A stretch of 64,000 nucleotides of DNA from Artemisia argyi (lineage: Eukaryota > Streptophyta > Magnoliopsida > Asterales > Asteraceae). Position 1 is the first letter of the stretch. The number at the start of each line of letters is the position of its first letter. Below the pieces are notes generated by a model. It did no database searches, was not told the DNA's origin, and worked only from the letters and a program-made list of their open reading frames with translations. The stretch is from NCBI GenBank assembly GCA_030686995.1, contig CM060680.1, forward strand, positions 83,540,259 through 83,604,258, in the 5' to 3' direction. Shown one piece after another: positions 1 to 11,085 of this stretch. A program made the position numbers and the translations under genes.

Positions 1-2092
1 ATCATTGTTTCACATGTGAAAAACTGGTTTTCACATGTGAAAAACACCATTTTGAAGGCCAAATAAACTTAGGAAAGTTTATTTAGGATATTTACATATT
101 ATATTTTCACAAGACATGCCAAGTTATAAAATTTATAAGTTATGGAAAAGACATAAAACAAGTTTTTGATCATATTCCTCGTCATTTGAGAAAACACTAC
201 TCTGAGGGTCAAGTGTACGGTTTTATTTTATGGAAATGACGTTTATAGGTTAGTAATGAAGTTTGGTAAGTTTGGTAAATCATCAAGTTCGGGAACCAGA
301 TCGAATGAGAAAAAGTTTTGGATAAAAATCAAAGTTTCGGGACTAAACAGCCCGTGTGCACAGCCCTCATCTTACATTTTCAGGCCAAATCTCATAGTTT
401 TTTATGTAAAACATCTTTCCGGACATCTTTCGTGTTTTACACTTTTGGTGAATCGGATCAGAAGGGCCTCAAACTGTATGATATTACTTTTGGTCATAGA
501 TTCATGGTTTTGTCCATTTACATAGCACAACATACTTGATTCTTAACTAATTTTCAAAGTAATACTTTCACATAAAATCATAGAAAGTCTTTATAGGTTT
601 ACTTGTTTTAGCATATGTACGCAACAGGATCAATATAGTTAACAATATATAGCATGTAATAAACATATTTAGCACATAAAAAGCATGAAATCATGGATGA
701 TGATGTTGATTATATGCTTACAACTTTTGGTCTAACAAAAGGGAAATCAAGAATCAAGGACTTAGAGCTCTTCTCTCTTGGATTCCTTCACTATTTCTTG
801 TATGATCGAGGTGGTGCTAGGTCTTTGGTTACTTGAGTGGCTTAAAACTCAAGAGAAATCACCAAAGAAATGCAAGGACTTGATGTAGTTTACTTGTATC
901 TTCAATACTTGTGTAATACTTGAAGTAGAAATCAAATGGTGAAAGTGTTTGTGTATGTGAGGTTATGAATGACCAAGAGAGGGGGAGGGTTTATATAGGG
1001 TCTTGAGGAGGTTAGGAATGCATCAGTCAATTTACTTACTAGCTAAGTATTTACAATTGTTACAAGATTAGGAAAGACTTAAGGCTTAAGGTTGCTATGT
1101 GTTGAAATATTGGACAAGCTTATCATAATCATGCCAAGTGCCCTTATGACTAATAGAAAACGCCAACTAGGGCTGGAAAAGAGGAGATTAAGAGTTTTAG
1201 ATAATTATCTTCACTTTACGGAGTGATTTTTGGTCCCGGTAATTGAAAACGGTAAGTATTTAAATCATGAAACGTAAAATCAGGTATCGTAAAAATATGA
1301 AACTTGTAGACATGTTTAAACTCATCAATATACTCATTAGTAACTTATAAAATGAGTGATAAGTTTAATGGATCGCGTATATGCTGTTAGAACCCGAAAA
1401 CGTAGGTTTAAACGCGTAAAACGTAAAACGTAAGAAGTTTACGTGATAATGGAAAAACTGAAATGTGATTTTTCCAATATGATTATTATGAACCTAAAAG
1501 GTTTATAATGTTTAGACTGGGCCTAGTCTAGCGCCGGTTGGTGTTAAACGCACGTTAAGTCTAAAACCTGAAATTGTTAAATATCTAGTTAAACTTAGCT
1601 AAGAAGTTTAAGTAAATGTCTTAGTTACTTAGGTATTAAGTCTTGGAAATATCTAACTTAGCTTGACAATAAGGACTAAAAAATGGCTAGTTAAGTTTAG
1701 GAGGTATTTTGTGATATTTAGTGTTTAATAATCAAGTGTTGATTTTATGTATGTTGACTTTTTTAAAAATGTATAAGTCTTTAAACATTTTGGAAAATGC
1801 GGTGCATGTATAGGTCAAGTTTTCATACAAGTAAAAATGTTCAAAACACAAGTTTAGTCTCGTAAATCACAGGGTCTATTTGGTAACATTTGAAATTAAA
1901 TTTTAAAAATTTCATAAAATGATTATAAGTGAACTAAAAATTAATCTGATGTAATAAAAATGTTCATAGTCGGTTTTCGTTACACGCAAGATAACCTAAA
2001 CGGTTATATTCAAAGTTCAAAATTTTACACGATTTTGGATAAAATGTTTATGTTTCAAATAAATATTAACGTGAAATTTTCGAGCTGCTACA
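1..2092 (-). mobile_element. LTR-like block of a Ty3/gypsy-type element, cut by the window edge
   Basis: Read on the minus strand the block begins at 2092 with TGTAGCAGCTCG, a TG-type LTR start like those of plant chromoviruses. About 1.1 kb further in, at 983-1000, a CTATATAA box is followed by A/C-rich leader-like sequence. The other end is not reached inside the window. The plus side abuts copia pol debris, so it looks like an LTR or solo LTR inserted into an older copia. No coding potential is seen; the two short ORFs near 256-539 are not credible genes. The identification rests on the edge, the TATA position and general composition only. Confidence 0.42.
983..1000 (-). promoter_or_regulatory. 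TATA box of the minus-strand LTR
   Basis: Minus-strand CCCTATATAAACCCTCCC is a strong plant TATA context. It is about 1.1 kb from the presumed LTR start, which suits a U3/R boundary in a long gypsy LTR. Inference from motif and position. Confidence 0.35.
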
Positions 2093-2099
2093 TTAAATT

Positions 2100-3627
2100 A
2101 TTGTAGTGAAACGGATCTTTTGGTATCTCAAAGGCACAATTCATATGGGCCTTTAGAATCCAAAAGACTCTGTTCAGATGCAAATTTCACAGGATGTCAA
2201 ATTGATAGCAAGAGTACTTCAAGCACGACTTAGTTTCTGTAAGATAAGCTTTTTAGTTGGTCATCGAAGAAACATAATTGTATTTCATTATCAACAGTCA
2301 AAGAAGAATACGTATCTCTTTTGGGATGTTCTACATAAGTACTATGGATGAAAACTTAGTTCACAGACTGTGGTTTATTTTTCAACAAAATCCCAATTTA
2401 CTATGTTTCAAAAAGTGCCATGGCTATATCCTATAATCATGTACAACATTCCAGAAAGAAACATATTGTTGTTAGATACCATTTCATCAAGGACCATGTG
2501 GAAAAACGGACAGTGGTGTTGTACTTTGTAAAGACCAATTACCAACTTTCCGACTTCTTCACAAAAGTTTTGCCGAAAAATGGTTTGAGTACTTAGGGCA
2601 CGTTTGGTACAAGTGAACAGAAAGCTGGGAAACGGAATTGGGTTGCATTCTCTCGTTTGTTGCAATTCAGAATGGAATGAGATAATCAAATTGTGATTCT
2701 CTTTCAAACTTATCCTTTCTCTAAAAAAAGCGGAGAAAGCTGGGAATGGGAGGTTGAAGCCAAAATGTTATTCATGCTGAGAATGAAAGATTGAATAGCA
2801 AAAATACATGAGTATAAAAAAGAAAGGCATGTACGTTGCACATGCTTATCATCAAATTAGAAATTATCAAAACATTAGCAACTTATAGCTCTCTGTGCGA
2901 TTTAAAGCCTTCATATCTTCAATTTTTTTAATGCGATTGGAAACATATCTCGTTTTCGAATGGATATTTCACTAATCAAAACCAGAAACATCTCTTTTCT
3001 ATGTTCGATTATAACTTTTGGGACTTTTAAGCTTTTGGGGCTGATTTCAAAAATCCGACCCCTAGCCAAATGTGTTTATGTGATTTACTAAAGAAGCTTA
3101 AAATTCATTTAATTCTTTAATTAATGGTATCACCATGGATTTTCTTTTTGAAACATGATGTTGAATTTAGCTTTTTTACTTCATTTTAAGTGAATTTTTC
3201 TTTACAAAACATACTTATATGATGTAGCAACTTTCTTGATTGATTATTTTGTTCTTCCCAATGCTTATTTGATTTTCTGGGCTCAATTTAGGTTTGGATT
3301 GATAGATTGCAGGTCCTGGTTTTTGTTGATGCGTTATACATGCTTCAAAATATTAGTAATTCTCTATGCAAACCAAACAAGAGAATCATTCTCTACATAG
3401 TTTCTCTCTTGTGATTCTTTGTGTATACCAAACACATGAATACATTTCAATTCGTTGAGTTCATTCTTATTCTCTTCATTTCCATTCTTAGTTGCAATTC
3501 AATTCTTTATAATTCCCTCGTACCAAACACCCCCTTAAGGAAAAGACTTGGAATGGCAAGCTTGCGCGATAAGGATAAAAAGAGGCCAAAGAAGTCAACA
3601 AGTAGTGATCTTAACGAGTACACTTGA
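2100..3627 (+). pseudogene. Ty1/copia pol remnant (end of RT and RNase H), split by a DNA transposon
   Basis: Broken reading frames between about 2115 and 2592 give copia RNase H landmarks: a KGTIHMGL-like stretch, DSKSTSS, FSWSSKKH, STVKEEYVSLL, KHIVVRYHFIKDHV and LSDFFTKVLPK. The protein resumes after the insert at 3535-3627 with a KRLGMASLRDKDKK tail and a TGA stop. Removing 2596-3534 and one copy of TTA restores a continuous F-E-Y-L-R-K-R-L-G-M end typical of copia RNase H. Several stops and shifts make it non-functional. Only the 3' end of pol survives; the 5' part was replaced by the minus-strand LTR. Confidence 0.65.
2596..3534. mobile_element. Tourist-like (PIF/Harbinger) non-autonomous element, TSD TTA
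   Basis: The ends are inverted: GGGCACGTTTGGTAC at the left and the complement of GGGGGTGTTTGGTAC at the right. The element is flanked by TTA at 2593-2595 and 3535-3537. A 3-bp TTA duplication with a GGG-N-GTTTGGT terminus is the hallmark of Tourist/PIF-Harbinger elements. The empty site is confirmed internally, because excision rejoins a copia RNase H reading frame. The 939-bp interior has no transposase ORF. It also carries further TTTGGT-like pieces near 3370-3440. Confidence 0.75.
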
Positions 3628-4192
3628 TATATTTTAGTCTATTATTTTTTTCATTTTATAAAATTTAAGAAAATCCAAAAAAAAACATCTTTTTATATAA
3701 AACTTATAAAAATCAAAAGATTTTCGTTTACAAAATTTATAAAATACAAAAATATTTTATTTCTATTCTATTAAAGTATATGTTACTAACCTTCAGACTG
3801 TAACTTATTCATAGACAAATGGAAGTTGTACATTTTAGTGCAATGATCCTTATGAACGAAAAGAGAAGTATTTTCGGTATTGAGGGTTTTTTTTTTCTTT
3901 TTTTTATTTTTTTATTTTTTTACAAACATATTTTAAGCTTAAGACAAACCATTTCAAAAACAACTCTCCTCGGAAAACTCAAATTCAAAAATATATGCAA
4001 TCTTTAGAGGGGGAGAAAAAGTGTTTAAATGAAAAACAAACGATTTTAAAATTTGCATTATCAAAAAAGAAAATCATTAAAAGTTTGTTTTTGAAATGAG
4101 AAAGAAAATGTTGAAAATTGTTGTGAATTACTCAGAAAAAAGATGAAAATCCTACAATCATTTCGAGGGGGAGCGATACTTATACAAAACTT
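3628..4192 (+). other. AT-rich 3' non-coding region of the decayed copia element, with polypurine-like tracts
   Basis: No gene is visible. The stretch is A/T-rich with T runs around 3890-3920. GAGGGGGAG-type purine tracts at about 4008-4016 and 4165-4173 are the kind found just before the 3' LTR of long copia elements. Assignment to the upstream copia remnant is inference. Confidence 0.35.
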
Positions 4193-4494
4193 TGTAGAAA
4201 ACTAGAAGGGGGTTGAATAGTTTTAATGATTAAAACTTCGATTTAAAACTTTTAGACCGACTTATGTCAATCTATTTTGGACATGTGGATATTGATAGTT
4301 AGATATGTATAAACTATGCTACGAGATAAAGATAGAGAGACACAACCACAACACAAATATTTATAGTGGTTTGGCTACAATGTCACCTTCCTTGCCCTAC
4401 TCTACTCCCCGAGTACCCAACTTGAGAGTTTGTATTCACTACACATCGCAAGCTCCTTTAACCGGCAGAGAAGCCTTCACATTGTTGCTTACAT

Positions 4495-4680
4495 TCTTTC
4501 TGGTATAAAGCTAAATACCAAGTTCTTCCACAAGGTAGAACAAAACCTGCATCTCCTACACTTTATCCGGTACAAGGCTAGATACCGGGTTCTTCCACGA
4601 GGTAGAACCAAATTAACATCACCTACACTTTATCTGGTACAAGGCTAGATACCGAGTTCTTTACAATGGTGGAACTTATC
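4495..4680 (+). repeat. Three imperfect tandem copies of a unit of about 68 bp
   Basis: Each unit reads roughly CTGGTACAAGGCTAGATACC, then a GTTCTTCCAC-AGGTAGAAC stretch and CACCTACACTT. Copies start near 4498, 4568 and 4630; the last is truncated and more diverged. They lie upstream of the TATA box of the putative LTR, so they could be U3 enhancer-type repeats. Confidence 0.6.
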
Positions 4681-5049
4681 CCAACACCACTATCTAACGC
4701 GTCACATCTACAACATGATAAGAGGGATCAACTACAAGATTCACTTCAGTGGTCTTGTGAAGATGACGAAGCCTAGCAACCCATGTCTTCGAGCTTGCAA
4801 GTCTTCTATAGGTCATGATCTCACCTTTAAGAGGAACCTAGAGAATCACTAAGAGAAAAGCTACACAGAAGATCCTTTGATCTGAGGTTAGAGAAGTTAG
4901 AATATAGAGAGAAGATATATCTAAAAGTGGTAAGAAAAAAGGGAGCAAATTACCAACTATTTATAGGCAAACTGGCCACTATTCAACCGGATCCGCCGGA
5001 TCCTTTCCCAAAGCGATCCGGCCAGTGCAATCCAAGGGATCCGGCACCT

Positions 5050-5320
5050 GGGTCAGTCCAGTCTGGATTTTGGGTTACAATTCTGGGTTTTGGGTTATAG
5101 GTCATGGACTATGGGTCATGTGATGTCATGCATAATGCAAAAGACATCTTGGGTCATGGGTTATGGACTTTGGGTTATAGGTCACGGACTTTGGGTCAGA
5201 GGTCATGAATTTTACATATTTTGATGTCATGCATGATGTCATCCATATGGGCCATGGGTTTTGGGTCAAGCTCCGTGGGTCATGCGTTTTGGGCATGGGT
5301 TTTGCGTTATGGATAGTCCA
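5050..5320 (+). repeat. Degenerate GGGTCATGG / GGACTTTGGGT reiteration
   Basis: GGGTCATG, GGGTTATGG and GACTTTGGGT recur many times with varied spacing, together with three ATGTCATGCAT-like segments. It is low-complexity sequence produced by slippage, with no coding potential. Confidence 0.5.
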
Positions 5321-5690
5321 AACTATTTATATTACATGTTGCATTTAACTAGTATGTATTTTATAAAAATGTAAATAACCAAAGTTACTTATAAGTGTTT
5401 TATAAAAATGGTTTTGGTTTTATGTAAACTATATAACTAAACATGTTCAATGGTTTTACTTGTTTACTGAAATGAGTTAGTAAATTATTGGCTCAAAACT
5501 TTACGTATTTTTTATATCATTAAAATGATTTTACGATTGTTATCGACAAAAGATAAAAAGATCGTAAAATACAAATAAACATTTTTACGGTTTATTTGTA
5601 TTAACAAACTTTTTAATGATAAACACAAAAAATTGATGATAAAAAATGTTTTCAAAATTAATTTTATAATAAAAAATTAACTCCGGTTGG

Positions 5691-6347
5691 ACTTTGTGAG
5701 AAAACAAGACATGAAAGAAGTAAAGTGCTTTACAAAACAGGAAGATACAAACTCAGAATTGGGCCCAAATAAGCCTTTTGCACACGCACATAGCATGAAG
5801 CCCAAGTAATAAAAAGATAATGTACATGCACTTCATACCCCTAGACATAAACATTATTTTATACGTAGAACGATAACAATAGTATTTTAAAGTGATTGGA
5901 GTTTGTTCCATTGACAATTGTTATATATAGATAATGTGTGCACTTTTTTTTTTGGGGGGGGGGGGGGGGGAGGGGGGAGGGTTTGCAATTTATGAAAAGA
6001 TTATACCCCTACTTAAAATTTGAACCGGCTAATGATAAGGGGTCAAATACCTATTTTTGTTAGTCCGAAGCCTCACAACTCACACCCACAAAACCAAACA
6101 ACCTTTTAACTTAAAAAAACGCGCTCACAAGTTTTAAATTTGAGGAAATCTTCATTTGTTTGTTTCATTCAAAAAGTAAGATTAAAAAGCTCCATTTCAT
6201 GTTTATGTATAACTGTTTTTCTCAATAACATTTATCCATTAGATTTTGTGGAATCTTGATTTATAGCGTGTGTTTATGAGACATAAGAACACGAACTGGG
6301 TTTTTGAATTCTAGGTTGGTTTGGTTGAAAATAAGTGGTTAAATGAC
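5691..6347. other. Intergenic stretch with a poly-T/poly-G tract
   Basis: No gene or complete element was recognised. Positions 5945-5953 are T and 5954-5970 are G, followed by A and a further G-rich stretch to about 5981. The G tract could form a quadruplex and is also a likely sequencing-error hotspot. Confidence 0.5.
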
Positions 6348-6350
6348 TTA

Positions 6351-6953
6351 GGGTGTTGGCAGTAGTCACGGCAAGGCACCAGACGGGATCCATCCTGTGC
6401 GGGAATACCGCCGCCGGCCATGCGGTACCGCATAGGATCCTTCCCACACGGCAAATTTTTCTCACACGGGAAGGGTAAGGATTTTCAGCCGTTGGGTTTG
6501 TGTTTTTATTTAAATAATTGTGATGCATATTTGATGTTTTTGAGTGACTTTTTTTCCCCCTTGTTGCAGGGGAGATGGAGAAAGTGGGAGATGGAGGAAG
6601 ACAACATATTTGATGTTTTAGGGTTGGGCTTAAATATGCAAAAAGCCCATTTGTGTGATTTTTTGACATTGGATCAATTTGTGTGGTAACTATTTACTAT
6701 TGGAGGCAATGTAAATAACTGTTTACTTCGATGATGAAATAGATTTTGGTATAAATTTTGGGCTTAATATGCAAAATGTTTTATTTTAGTTTTGTTTAAA
6801 AAAAATTGAAGTGAGTGAAGGGATGTAGTGAGTGATGTGTTGCCAACAAAAATATGGGTGAGTGATGAAAAAAGTGGGTGAATGATGTGACATGAGGGGA
6901 TTGGTTGGAAGTGAGTGATGAGAGAGAGAGTGCCACAAGTGTTGCAAACACCC
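6351..6953. mobile_element. PIF/Harbinger-like MITE, TSD TTA
   Basis: Terminal sequence GGGTGTTGGCA at 6351 is inverted relative to the right end, whose complement is GGGTGTTTGCAACACTTGT. The flanks are TTA at 6348-6350 and 6954-6956. It is 603 bp long. Inside are a GC-rich palindrome-like stretch near 6380-6470 and GTGAGTGATG repeats near 6830-6930. Overlapping ORFs on both strands (6274-6669 minus, 6420-6689 plus) are by-products of the GC-rich part and show no family features. Confidence 0.65.
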
Positions 6954-7278
6954 TTAGATTATGCTTTAGGATCACACGAAAAAATATCTATTTGCAAAAT
7001 GAATGGTTACATTTTTAGTTAGAGCTATCGGTAAGGTAACATTCGTGCCCGAGTTAAATGTTAACGCACCCCACTTTTTGACCGCGTTACCTTACCGCCT
7101 ATGAAAGGCAAGGCCACGTTAACGTGGCACGTTAAGGGCTTAACGTGCGTTAAGCAGCCATGTGTTTAAAAAAAATTGTACACTTTTGGCCCTTGTAATA
7201 TTAGTTTCTTTTTTGAATACCAAAATGAAAAAAAAAATTACAAATTCAACCCCTACGATTTAAAAATCAAATCATAAC

Positions 7279-7789
7279 TTAAAATTCATTATCGAATACA
7301 AAACAATACGAATACATAAACCATCCAACGATACGCATGAAGCTTTTATATAGATTTGTAATTGTCGATAAATCTGACTTCTCCTCCCATACTTGCAACA
7401 CTTGTTCCCTAATCATTTTCAAGGCGACCTGAAGTTGCAGATCCGTTTTATCATTTCTTAATAGAGTTTCTAGACCGACCCTGATAATTGGATGGTCTTG
7501 AGACAGCTCACGTAACCTTTCGACTTCAGGAGCACGATTATGCATCTGCATTACAAAACGACTTATCTCACCTTGTAAGCAGCAACTCTTTGTAAATATC
7601 ATTATACCTATGACATTCAAGGTTGATTCTATTCCATTGAGCCGTAATACTATTTTTATTACGGTGCTCACCATTAGTCTGATCGTTGAACCTTTGTGTA
7701 ACTTCATTCCAAAAAGAATGTCCATTCACAAGGTCTTTAGAATCGTGAACTTCAAGCCATATGTTAGCTAGCAAGCATTCTTCTTCCAT
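7279..7789 (-). pseudogene. Myb/SANT-like (trihelix-type) protein remnant of a Harbinger element
   Basis: From the ATG at 7787-7789 the minus strand encodes MEEECLLANIWLEV, then SFWNEVTQRFND, RNKNSITAQWNRINLEC and YNDIYKELL, the pattern of plant transposon Myb/SANT DNA-binding domains (W-x-V ... F-N-x-x ... W-x-R-I). This frame stops after 73 codons. Similarity continues in another frame (7279-7560: APEVERLRELSQDHPII ... LQVALKMIREQVLQVW), so there is a frameshift or lost intron near 7570. In intact elements this protein binds the transposon ends and acts with the transposase. Here it is broken and lies wholly inside the 7022-8133 element. Confidence 0.6.
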
Positions 7790-7799
7790 TGTATTTTAT

Positions 7800-7925
7800 T
7801 TAAATCGTAGTTTATGTTTAAGTATCGTAGTCTAATTAAGATGTTTTCTTTTTAATAATTGTAGTTTAATTAAGATGTTTTATGTTTAATCATCGTAGTT
7901 TAATTAAGATGTTTTATGTAATTTG
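7800..7925. repeat. About three tandem copies of a 40-45 bp unit
   Basis: ATCGTAGT-TAATTAAGATGTTT recurs at about 7823, 7855 and 7895, inside the Harbinger-like element and just upstream of its Myb ORF. It could be a subterminal binding array or plain slippage. Confidence 0.5.
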
Positions 7926-8554
7926 TGTTTTATAAATGTTTATGTTAGTTTTAAATAAAGTATTTATTAAAATTTGAGGTTGAAATTGAAAATAATTGGG
8001 GTGGAGGTGAGTTATAGGTGAGTTATGCTACCGGGGTGGAAAGTCAAGAGTTAAGGTTAAAAGGTAAAAGTTGATGTGGTGCTGACGTGGCAGTGAGTTA
8101 AAACTTAACCTTGTGTTACCTTACCGTGTGCTCTTAGGGTTTGATTTTGGATTGCTTGAGTGAACAGTAACCGTTTTCTTCAAAAGAGAAAATGAGTTTC
8201 ATGATTATGAGATGCATGTGATTAAGTTTTATTTCGAGAATTAGACTAGGATTGCATCATTATATTGCCTTTAGTGTATATTAAGATGCATATGTTTAAT
8301 TTGTGTACTTAGTCATATCTATGATTGTATCTTGTGTATTGATTTAATAAATTTTAGGAGATTCACATTTTATTATGCCAAGAGATTTGTGATGAATTGA
8401 TGATTTTGAATTCAACAATTTTGCATGGTTGCCAAAGCTTAGAAAAAATTTCAAAAATATTTTCTAGCAACCATAAGACAATCACTTCAATTTTTTTTTT
8501 ATTTTTTTTATTATTTTTTAAATCTTTTTACGATAAATTTACTCTCTTAAATTC

Positions 8555-8796
8555 TTGTACTCTGATAAGATGACAGATTTTGTGTGGGGATGACTAGTCT
8601 TTGAGTAGGCGTTACCTTAATCACTTTAGTTAATCTGACTTGTTGCATCTAGTTAACTTAAAATTTTTGAAGTTTCAAAAGAAACAATATTAATCCTTTT
8701 TAGTGTTCTAGGACTCTGATACGACTACTAATTTTGTGTGGGAATGACTAGTCTTTGAGTAGGCATTACCCTAATCACCTTAGTTTATCTGACCTT
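8555..8796 (+). repeat. Direct repeat of about 85 bp, two copies
   Basis: Copies at about 8558-8642 and 8711-8796 share ATTTTGTGTGGG, ATGACTAGTCTTTGAGTAGG, and TTACC-TAATCAC-TTAGTT-ATCTGAC. Spacing is about 153 bp. The flanking 8137-8554 is AT-rich and I recognise no gene in it. Confidence 0.6.
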
Positions 8797-10048
8797 GAGC
8801 TCGTGGCTCACTTAAAATTTCCTAAGTTTGATGAAAATTCATTTTCAATGATATTTTTTTCTCAAAATTGTCCTATGACTGCAGACATGTTCAATGCTTT
8901 ATCTACATGGGAACCTTTAAAACTAAAGGACTTTGAAGATATATTCAAAAAAGTTAAAGGATTTGCTTGCCATAGATATATTTAAAAAAGTTAAAGGATT
9001 TGCTAGTACTCCCACCTGTCACCTAATCCTTAAAGACTACAAGTTTCTAGTACCCAAAGACTATGTCAACTATGATCTAATGTACCTCATGAACGGTCAA
9101 GATAAATATAGACTATCTACTCATAGAAGTGCTTTGTTTAAGTATACATGAATATTTTTGGAAGAAGGTGTATTGGCTAAGAAATTTGTTAAAGTGCTGT
9201 GAAACCAGAATTGTATAATGTAGATGCACGTCTTGGGATTACAAACTTGGATGCACGTTCAAGAAGATTCTTTAAAGTAAGACAAAGAAAGGCTAAACCA
9301 CGTTATCTCGTATATTCTACTCACATTATAATGCAATACCAGAGTGTCAATTCAGCATACTTATTCAGTCATGGGTTTGTTGTGTACTATTTTGTTAGAG
9401 ACAATGACACTCATTACTGGTTTTGTGAGGTTGATTACATTAACCTTCATCCTCATGACATTAAAGACATGTATCACTACAGAATTAGTCACAACATCAA
9501 GACCGTAGATGGATAAGACATCGTTGAATCATTGAAGATATTTATGAGGTCGAGGGTGATTGTGGTACATGTAGAAGACTTATAGATGGGGTCTGAAAGC
9601 TATCAAAATAGGATCAACTTGACACCTCCAATGTTAGTTTGTCCAGTCATTCAGATGGTCAAGAAATGGTTATACTTTGAGAAACCAATCTTGGACTTTG
9701 CTTAGTGTAACTGACTGACATAAGTGAGAAGAGGCTATTTAGAGTTAATGAAGTAGCCAAGTTTAGTACAAGGACGTTGATATGGATTCAGGAAAAGCTT
9801 GAAGAAATGTTGGATAGGTGTTCTTCAGTAAGCTAAAAATGGATGTTGAGCAACAGGAAAAGATAAGTAGAGTTGTGCAGGCAATCAAAGAAAGATTTAA
9901 AATTCGAGACTCATGGAAACACATGGAGCATTACATCGGAGCAACATGGAGAAGTTACAAAGACAGATTGTCGTACAAGGAAATACCCCGACGATCTACC
10001 CTTAGGGGGAGATTGTTAAAGCATAAAAAGTGTAAATCATTAGTGTAG
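8797..10048 (+). pseudogene. Decayed retrotransposon polyprotein fragments
   Basis: Short open stretches alternate with stops. Recognisable pieces are HYWFCEVDYINLHPHDIKDM (9410-9475), VEDL-MGSESYQNRINLTPP (about 9562-9630) and ISRVVQAIKERFKIRD with HMEHYIGATWRSYKDRL (9853-9980). I associate this order of motifs with abundant uncharacterised retrotransposon proteins of Asteraceae, from memory only. A 35-bp duplication at 8937-9003 (repeated TTCAAAAAAGTTAAAGGATTTGC-like segments) also disrupts the region. No reverse transcriptase motif was seen, so the class is uncertain. The sequence ends at a GGGGGAGATTG purine tract followed by LTR-like sequence. Confidence 0.45.
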
Positions 10049-10303
10049 GGTGTTTTATGTAACATTTGTTAGAAAATTTAGGATCATAGTAATCTGAGAG
10101 TCGTGTAAACACTTTTAGATTGAAGTATTTTGATGGTTCTATCGAAATCTCAAATCGGATAAAACTCAGATTTAGAAATGAGATTGTGTTTTGTTGTTAT
10201 GAAACAGAACCGGACATAGAGAATATGATATTGACCAACCAAAACCGAAATTCGATTATAACTGCTATGCAGTTACTATAACCGCCAAATCAGTTAAACT
10301 GAC

Positions 10304-10432
10304 CTGGCAGCTCGACCCCAGCCAGGGGCGCTGCCCTTTGGACCCTGCCAGGGGCTGCCGCCCCTTGGACCCTACTACCAGGGGCTGCCGCCCCTGGGAC
10401 CTTGCTACCGGGGTCGCTGCCCCCGGACCCCC
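10304..10432. repeat. GC-rich tandem repeat of about 30 bp with internal palindromes
   Basis: About four units of the form ACCCTGCCAGGGGCTGCCGC followed by CCCTTGG occur. Each holds a near-palindrome (AGGGGCTGCCGCCCCT). The GC content is in sharp contrast to the AT-rich surroundings. It lies in the U3 part of the LTR-like block. Confidence 0.65.
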
Positions 10433-10720
10433 ATGATTCGGGGCTTCACCCTCATAATAATGTCATACAAGTGTGTACTCCGCACAACCCCGACTTGTTG
10501 AACATTTATCATGATTACACATTGGTCAACTAAGTCAATCCATTACATTTAAATCATATTGGTGACGCAAAATCACCAACAACAAGTTGGTAGTGTATTA
10601 TGTAATATGTTATTTAGTTGGTTAATGCCATCTCAAAACTTATATAGTTGAAAGGGGAAAAACAATGTTACCACCCTTGGAACATTCGGTTCTAAGGGTT
10701 GTAACATCTCATGTAATGGG

Positions 10721-10728
10721 TATAAATA
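10721..10728 (+). promoter_or_regulatory. TATA box in LTR-like block
   Basis: TATAAATA is centred in a 15-bp palindrome, GGGTATAAATACCCC, downstream of the GC-rich repeat. It is the probable core promoter of the LTR. Confidence 0.4.
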
Positions 10729-10889
10729 CCCCATCACTACCTTACTTTTGGGATGTGTGTTCTAATGATAAAGTTCTTACATTCTCAAGTATCTATCTCT
10801 TTCTCTCTCTAGATTAAGAAGTGTCCACACCCACTCTCTCTTTAGATTAGTATACATTTAGGATAATTATGGGACAATAAAACCACTCT

Positions 10890-11076
10890 TATGTGTATCC
10901 AGTAGGAATAGCTGAAGATATGTTGATTAAGGTAGAAGATTTTGTGTTTATTGTAGATTTTGTGATTGTGGACATAGAAGAAGATGATTTTATGCCTTTG
11001 ATTCTAGGAATATCATTTTGGCTATTGCTAGAGTGGATATAAAATGTTATGAGGGAACCATATTGCTAAAAGCTAG
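10890..11076 (+). pseudogene. Ty3/gypsy retropepsin C-terminal fragment
   Basis: The frame reads YPVGIAEDMLIKV, FVFIVDFVIVDIEEDDFMPLILG, then ISFW. This matches the C-terminal half of plant gypsy aspartic proteases, where the usual text is FVILD-EED-PLILGRPF. The catalytic DTG/DSG part is missing and a stop follows near 11040. The fragment is truncated on the left by the LTR-like block and on the right by the MULE-type MITE, whose target site lies at its end. Confidence 0.55.
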
Positions 11077-11085
11077 AAAATACAA

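Larger units (their letters stand above)
4193..5690 (+). mobile_element. Putative 3' LTR of a long-LTR copia element
   Basis: The block begins TGTAGAAAACTAGAAGGGGG shortly after a purine tract and contains a TATTTATA-type box at about 4958-4965. It carries a three-unit tandem repeat and a long imperfect reiteration of GGGTCATGGACTTTGGGT-like text (5050-5320). No second copy is in the window, so neither end can be proven; the right edge is a guess where the composition changes. Confidence 0.33.
7022..8133 (-). mobile_element. PIF/Harbinger-like element with decayed Myb/SANT ORF, TSD TTA
   Basis: The 19-bp termini GAGCTATCGGTAAGGTAAC and GAGCACACGGTAAGGTAAC (complement of the right end) match at 16 of 19 positions. 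They are flanked by TTA at 7019-7021 and 8134-8136. The 1112-bp element holds a minus-strand Myb/SANT-like ORF, the usual second ORF of PIF/Harbinger transposons. No DDE transposase was found, so this is a deletion derivative. Confidence 0.7.
10019..10870 (+). mobile_element. LTR-like block following the decayed polyprotein
   Basis: It begins after the purine tract GGGGGAGAT with TGTTAAAG. It contains a GC-rich tandem repeat, a TATAAATA box at 10721-10728 within the palindrome GGGTATAAATACCCC, and a CT-rich stretch near 10798-10815. This order fits U3-TATA-R/U5. Only one copy is present, so the right edge is approximate. Confidence 0.4.

Noticed and set aside
1..40. Pair of TTCACATGTGAAAAAC repeats at the window start
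   Set aside because: Two short copies at the window edge, with no context to decide whether they are a larger repeat.
6274..6689. Overlapping ORFs on both strands (131 and 89 codons)
   Set aside because: Lie in the GC-rich part of a TTA-flanked MITE; neither translation shows family features.
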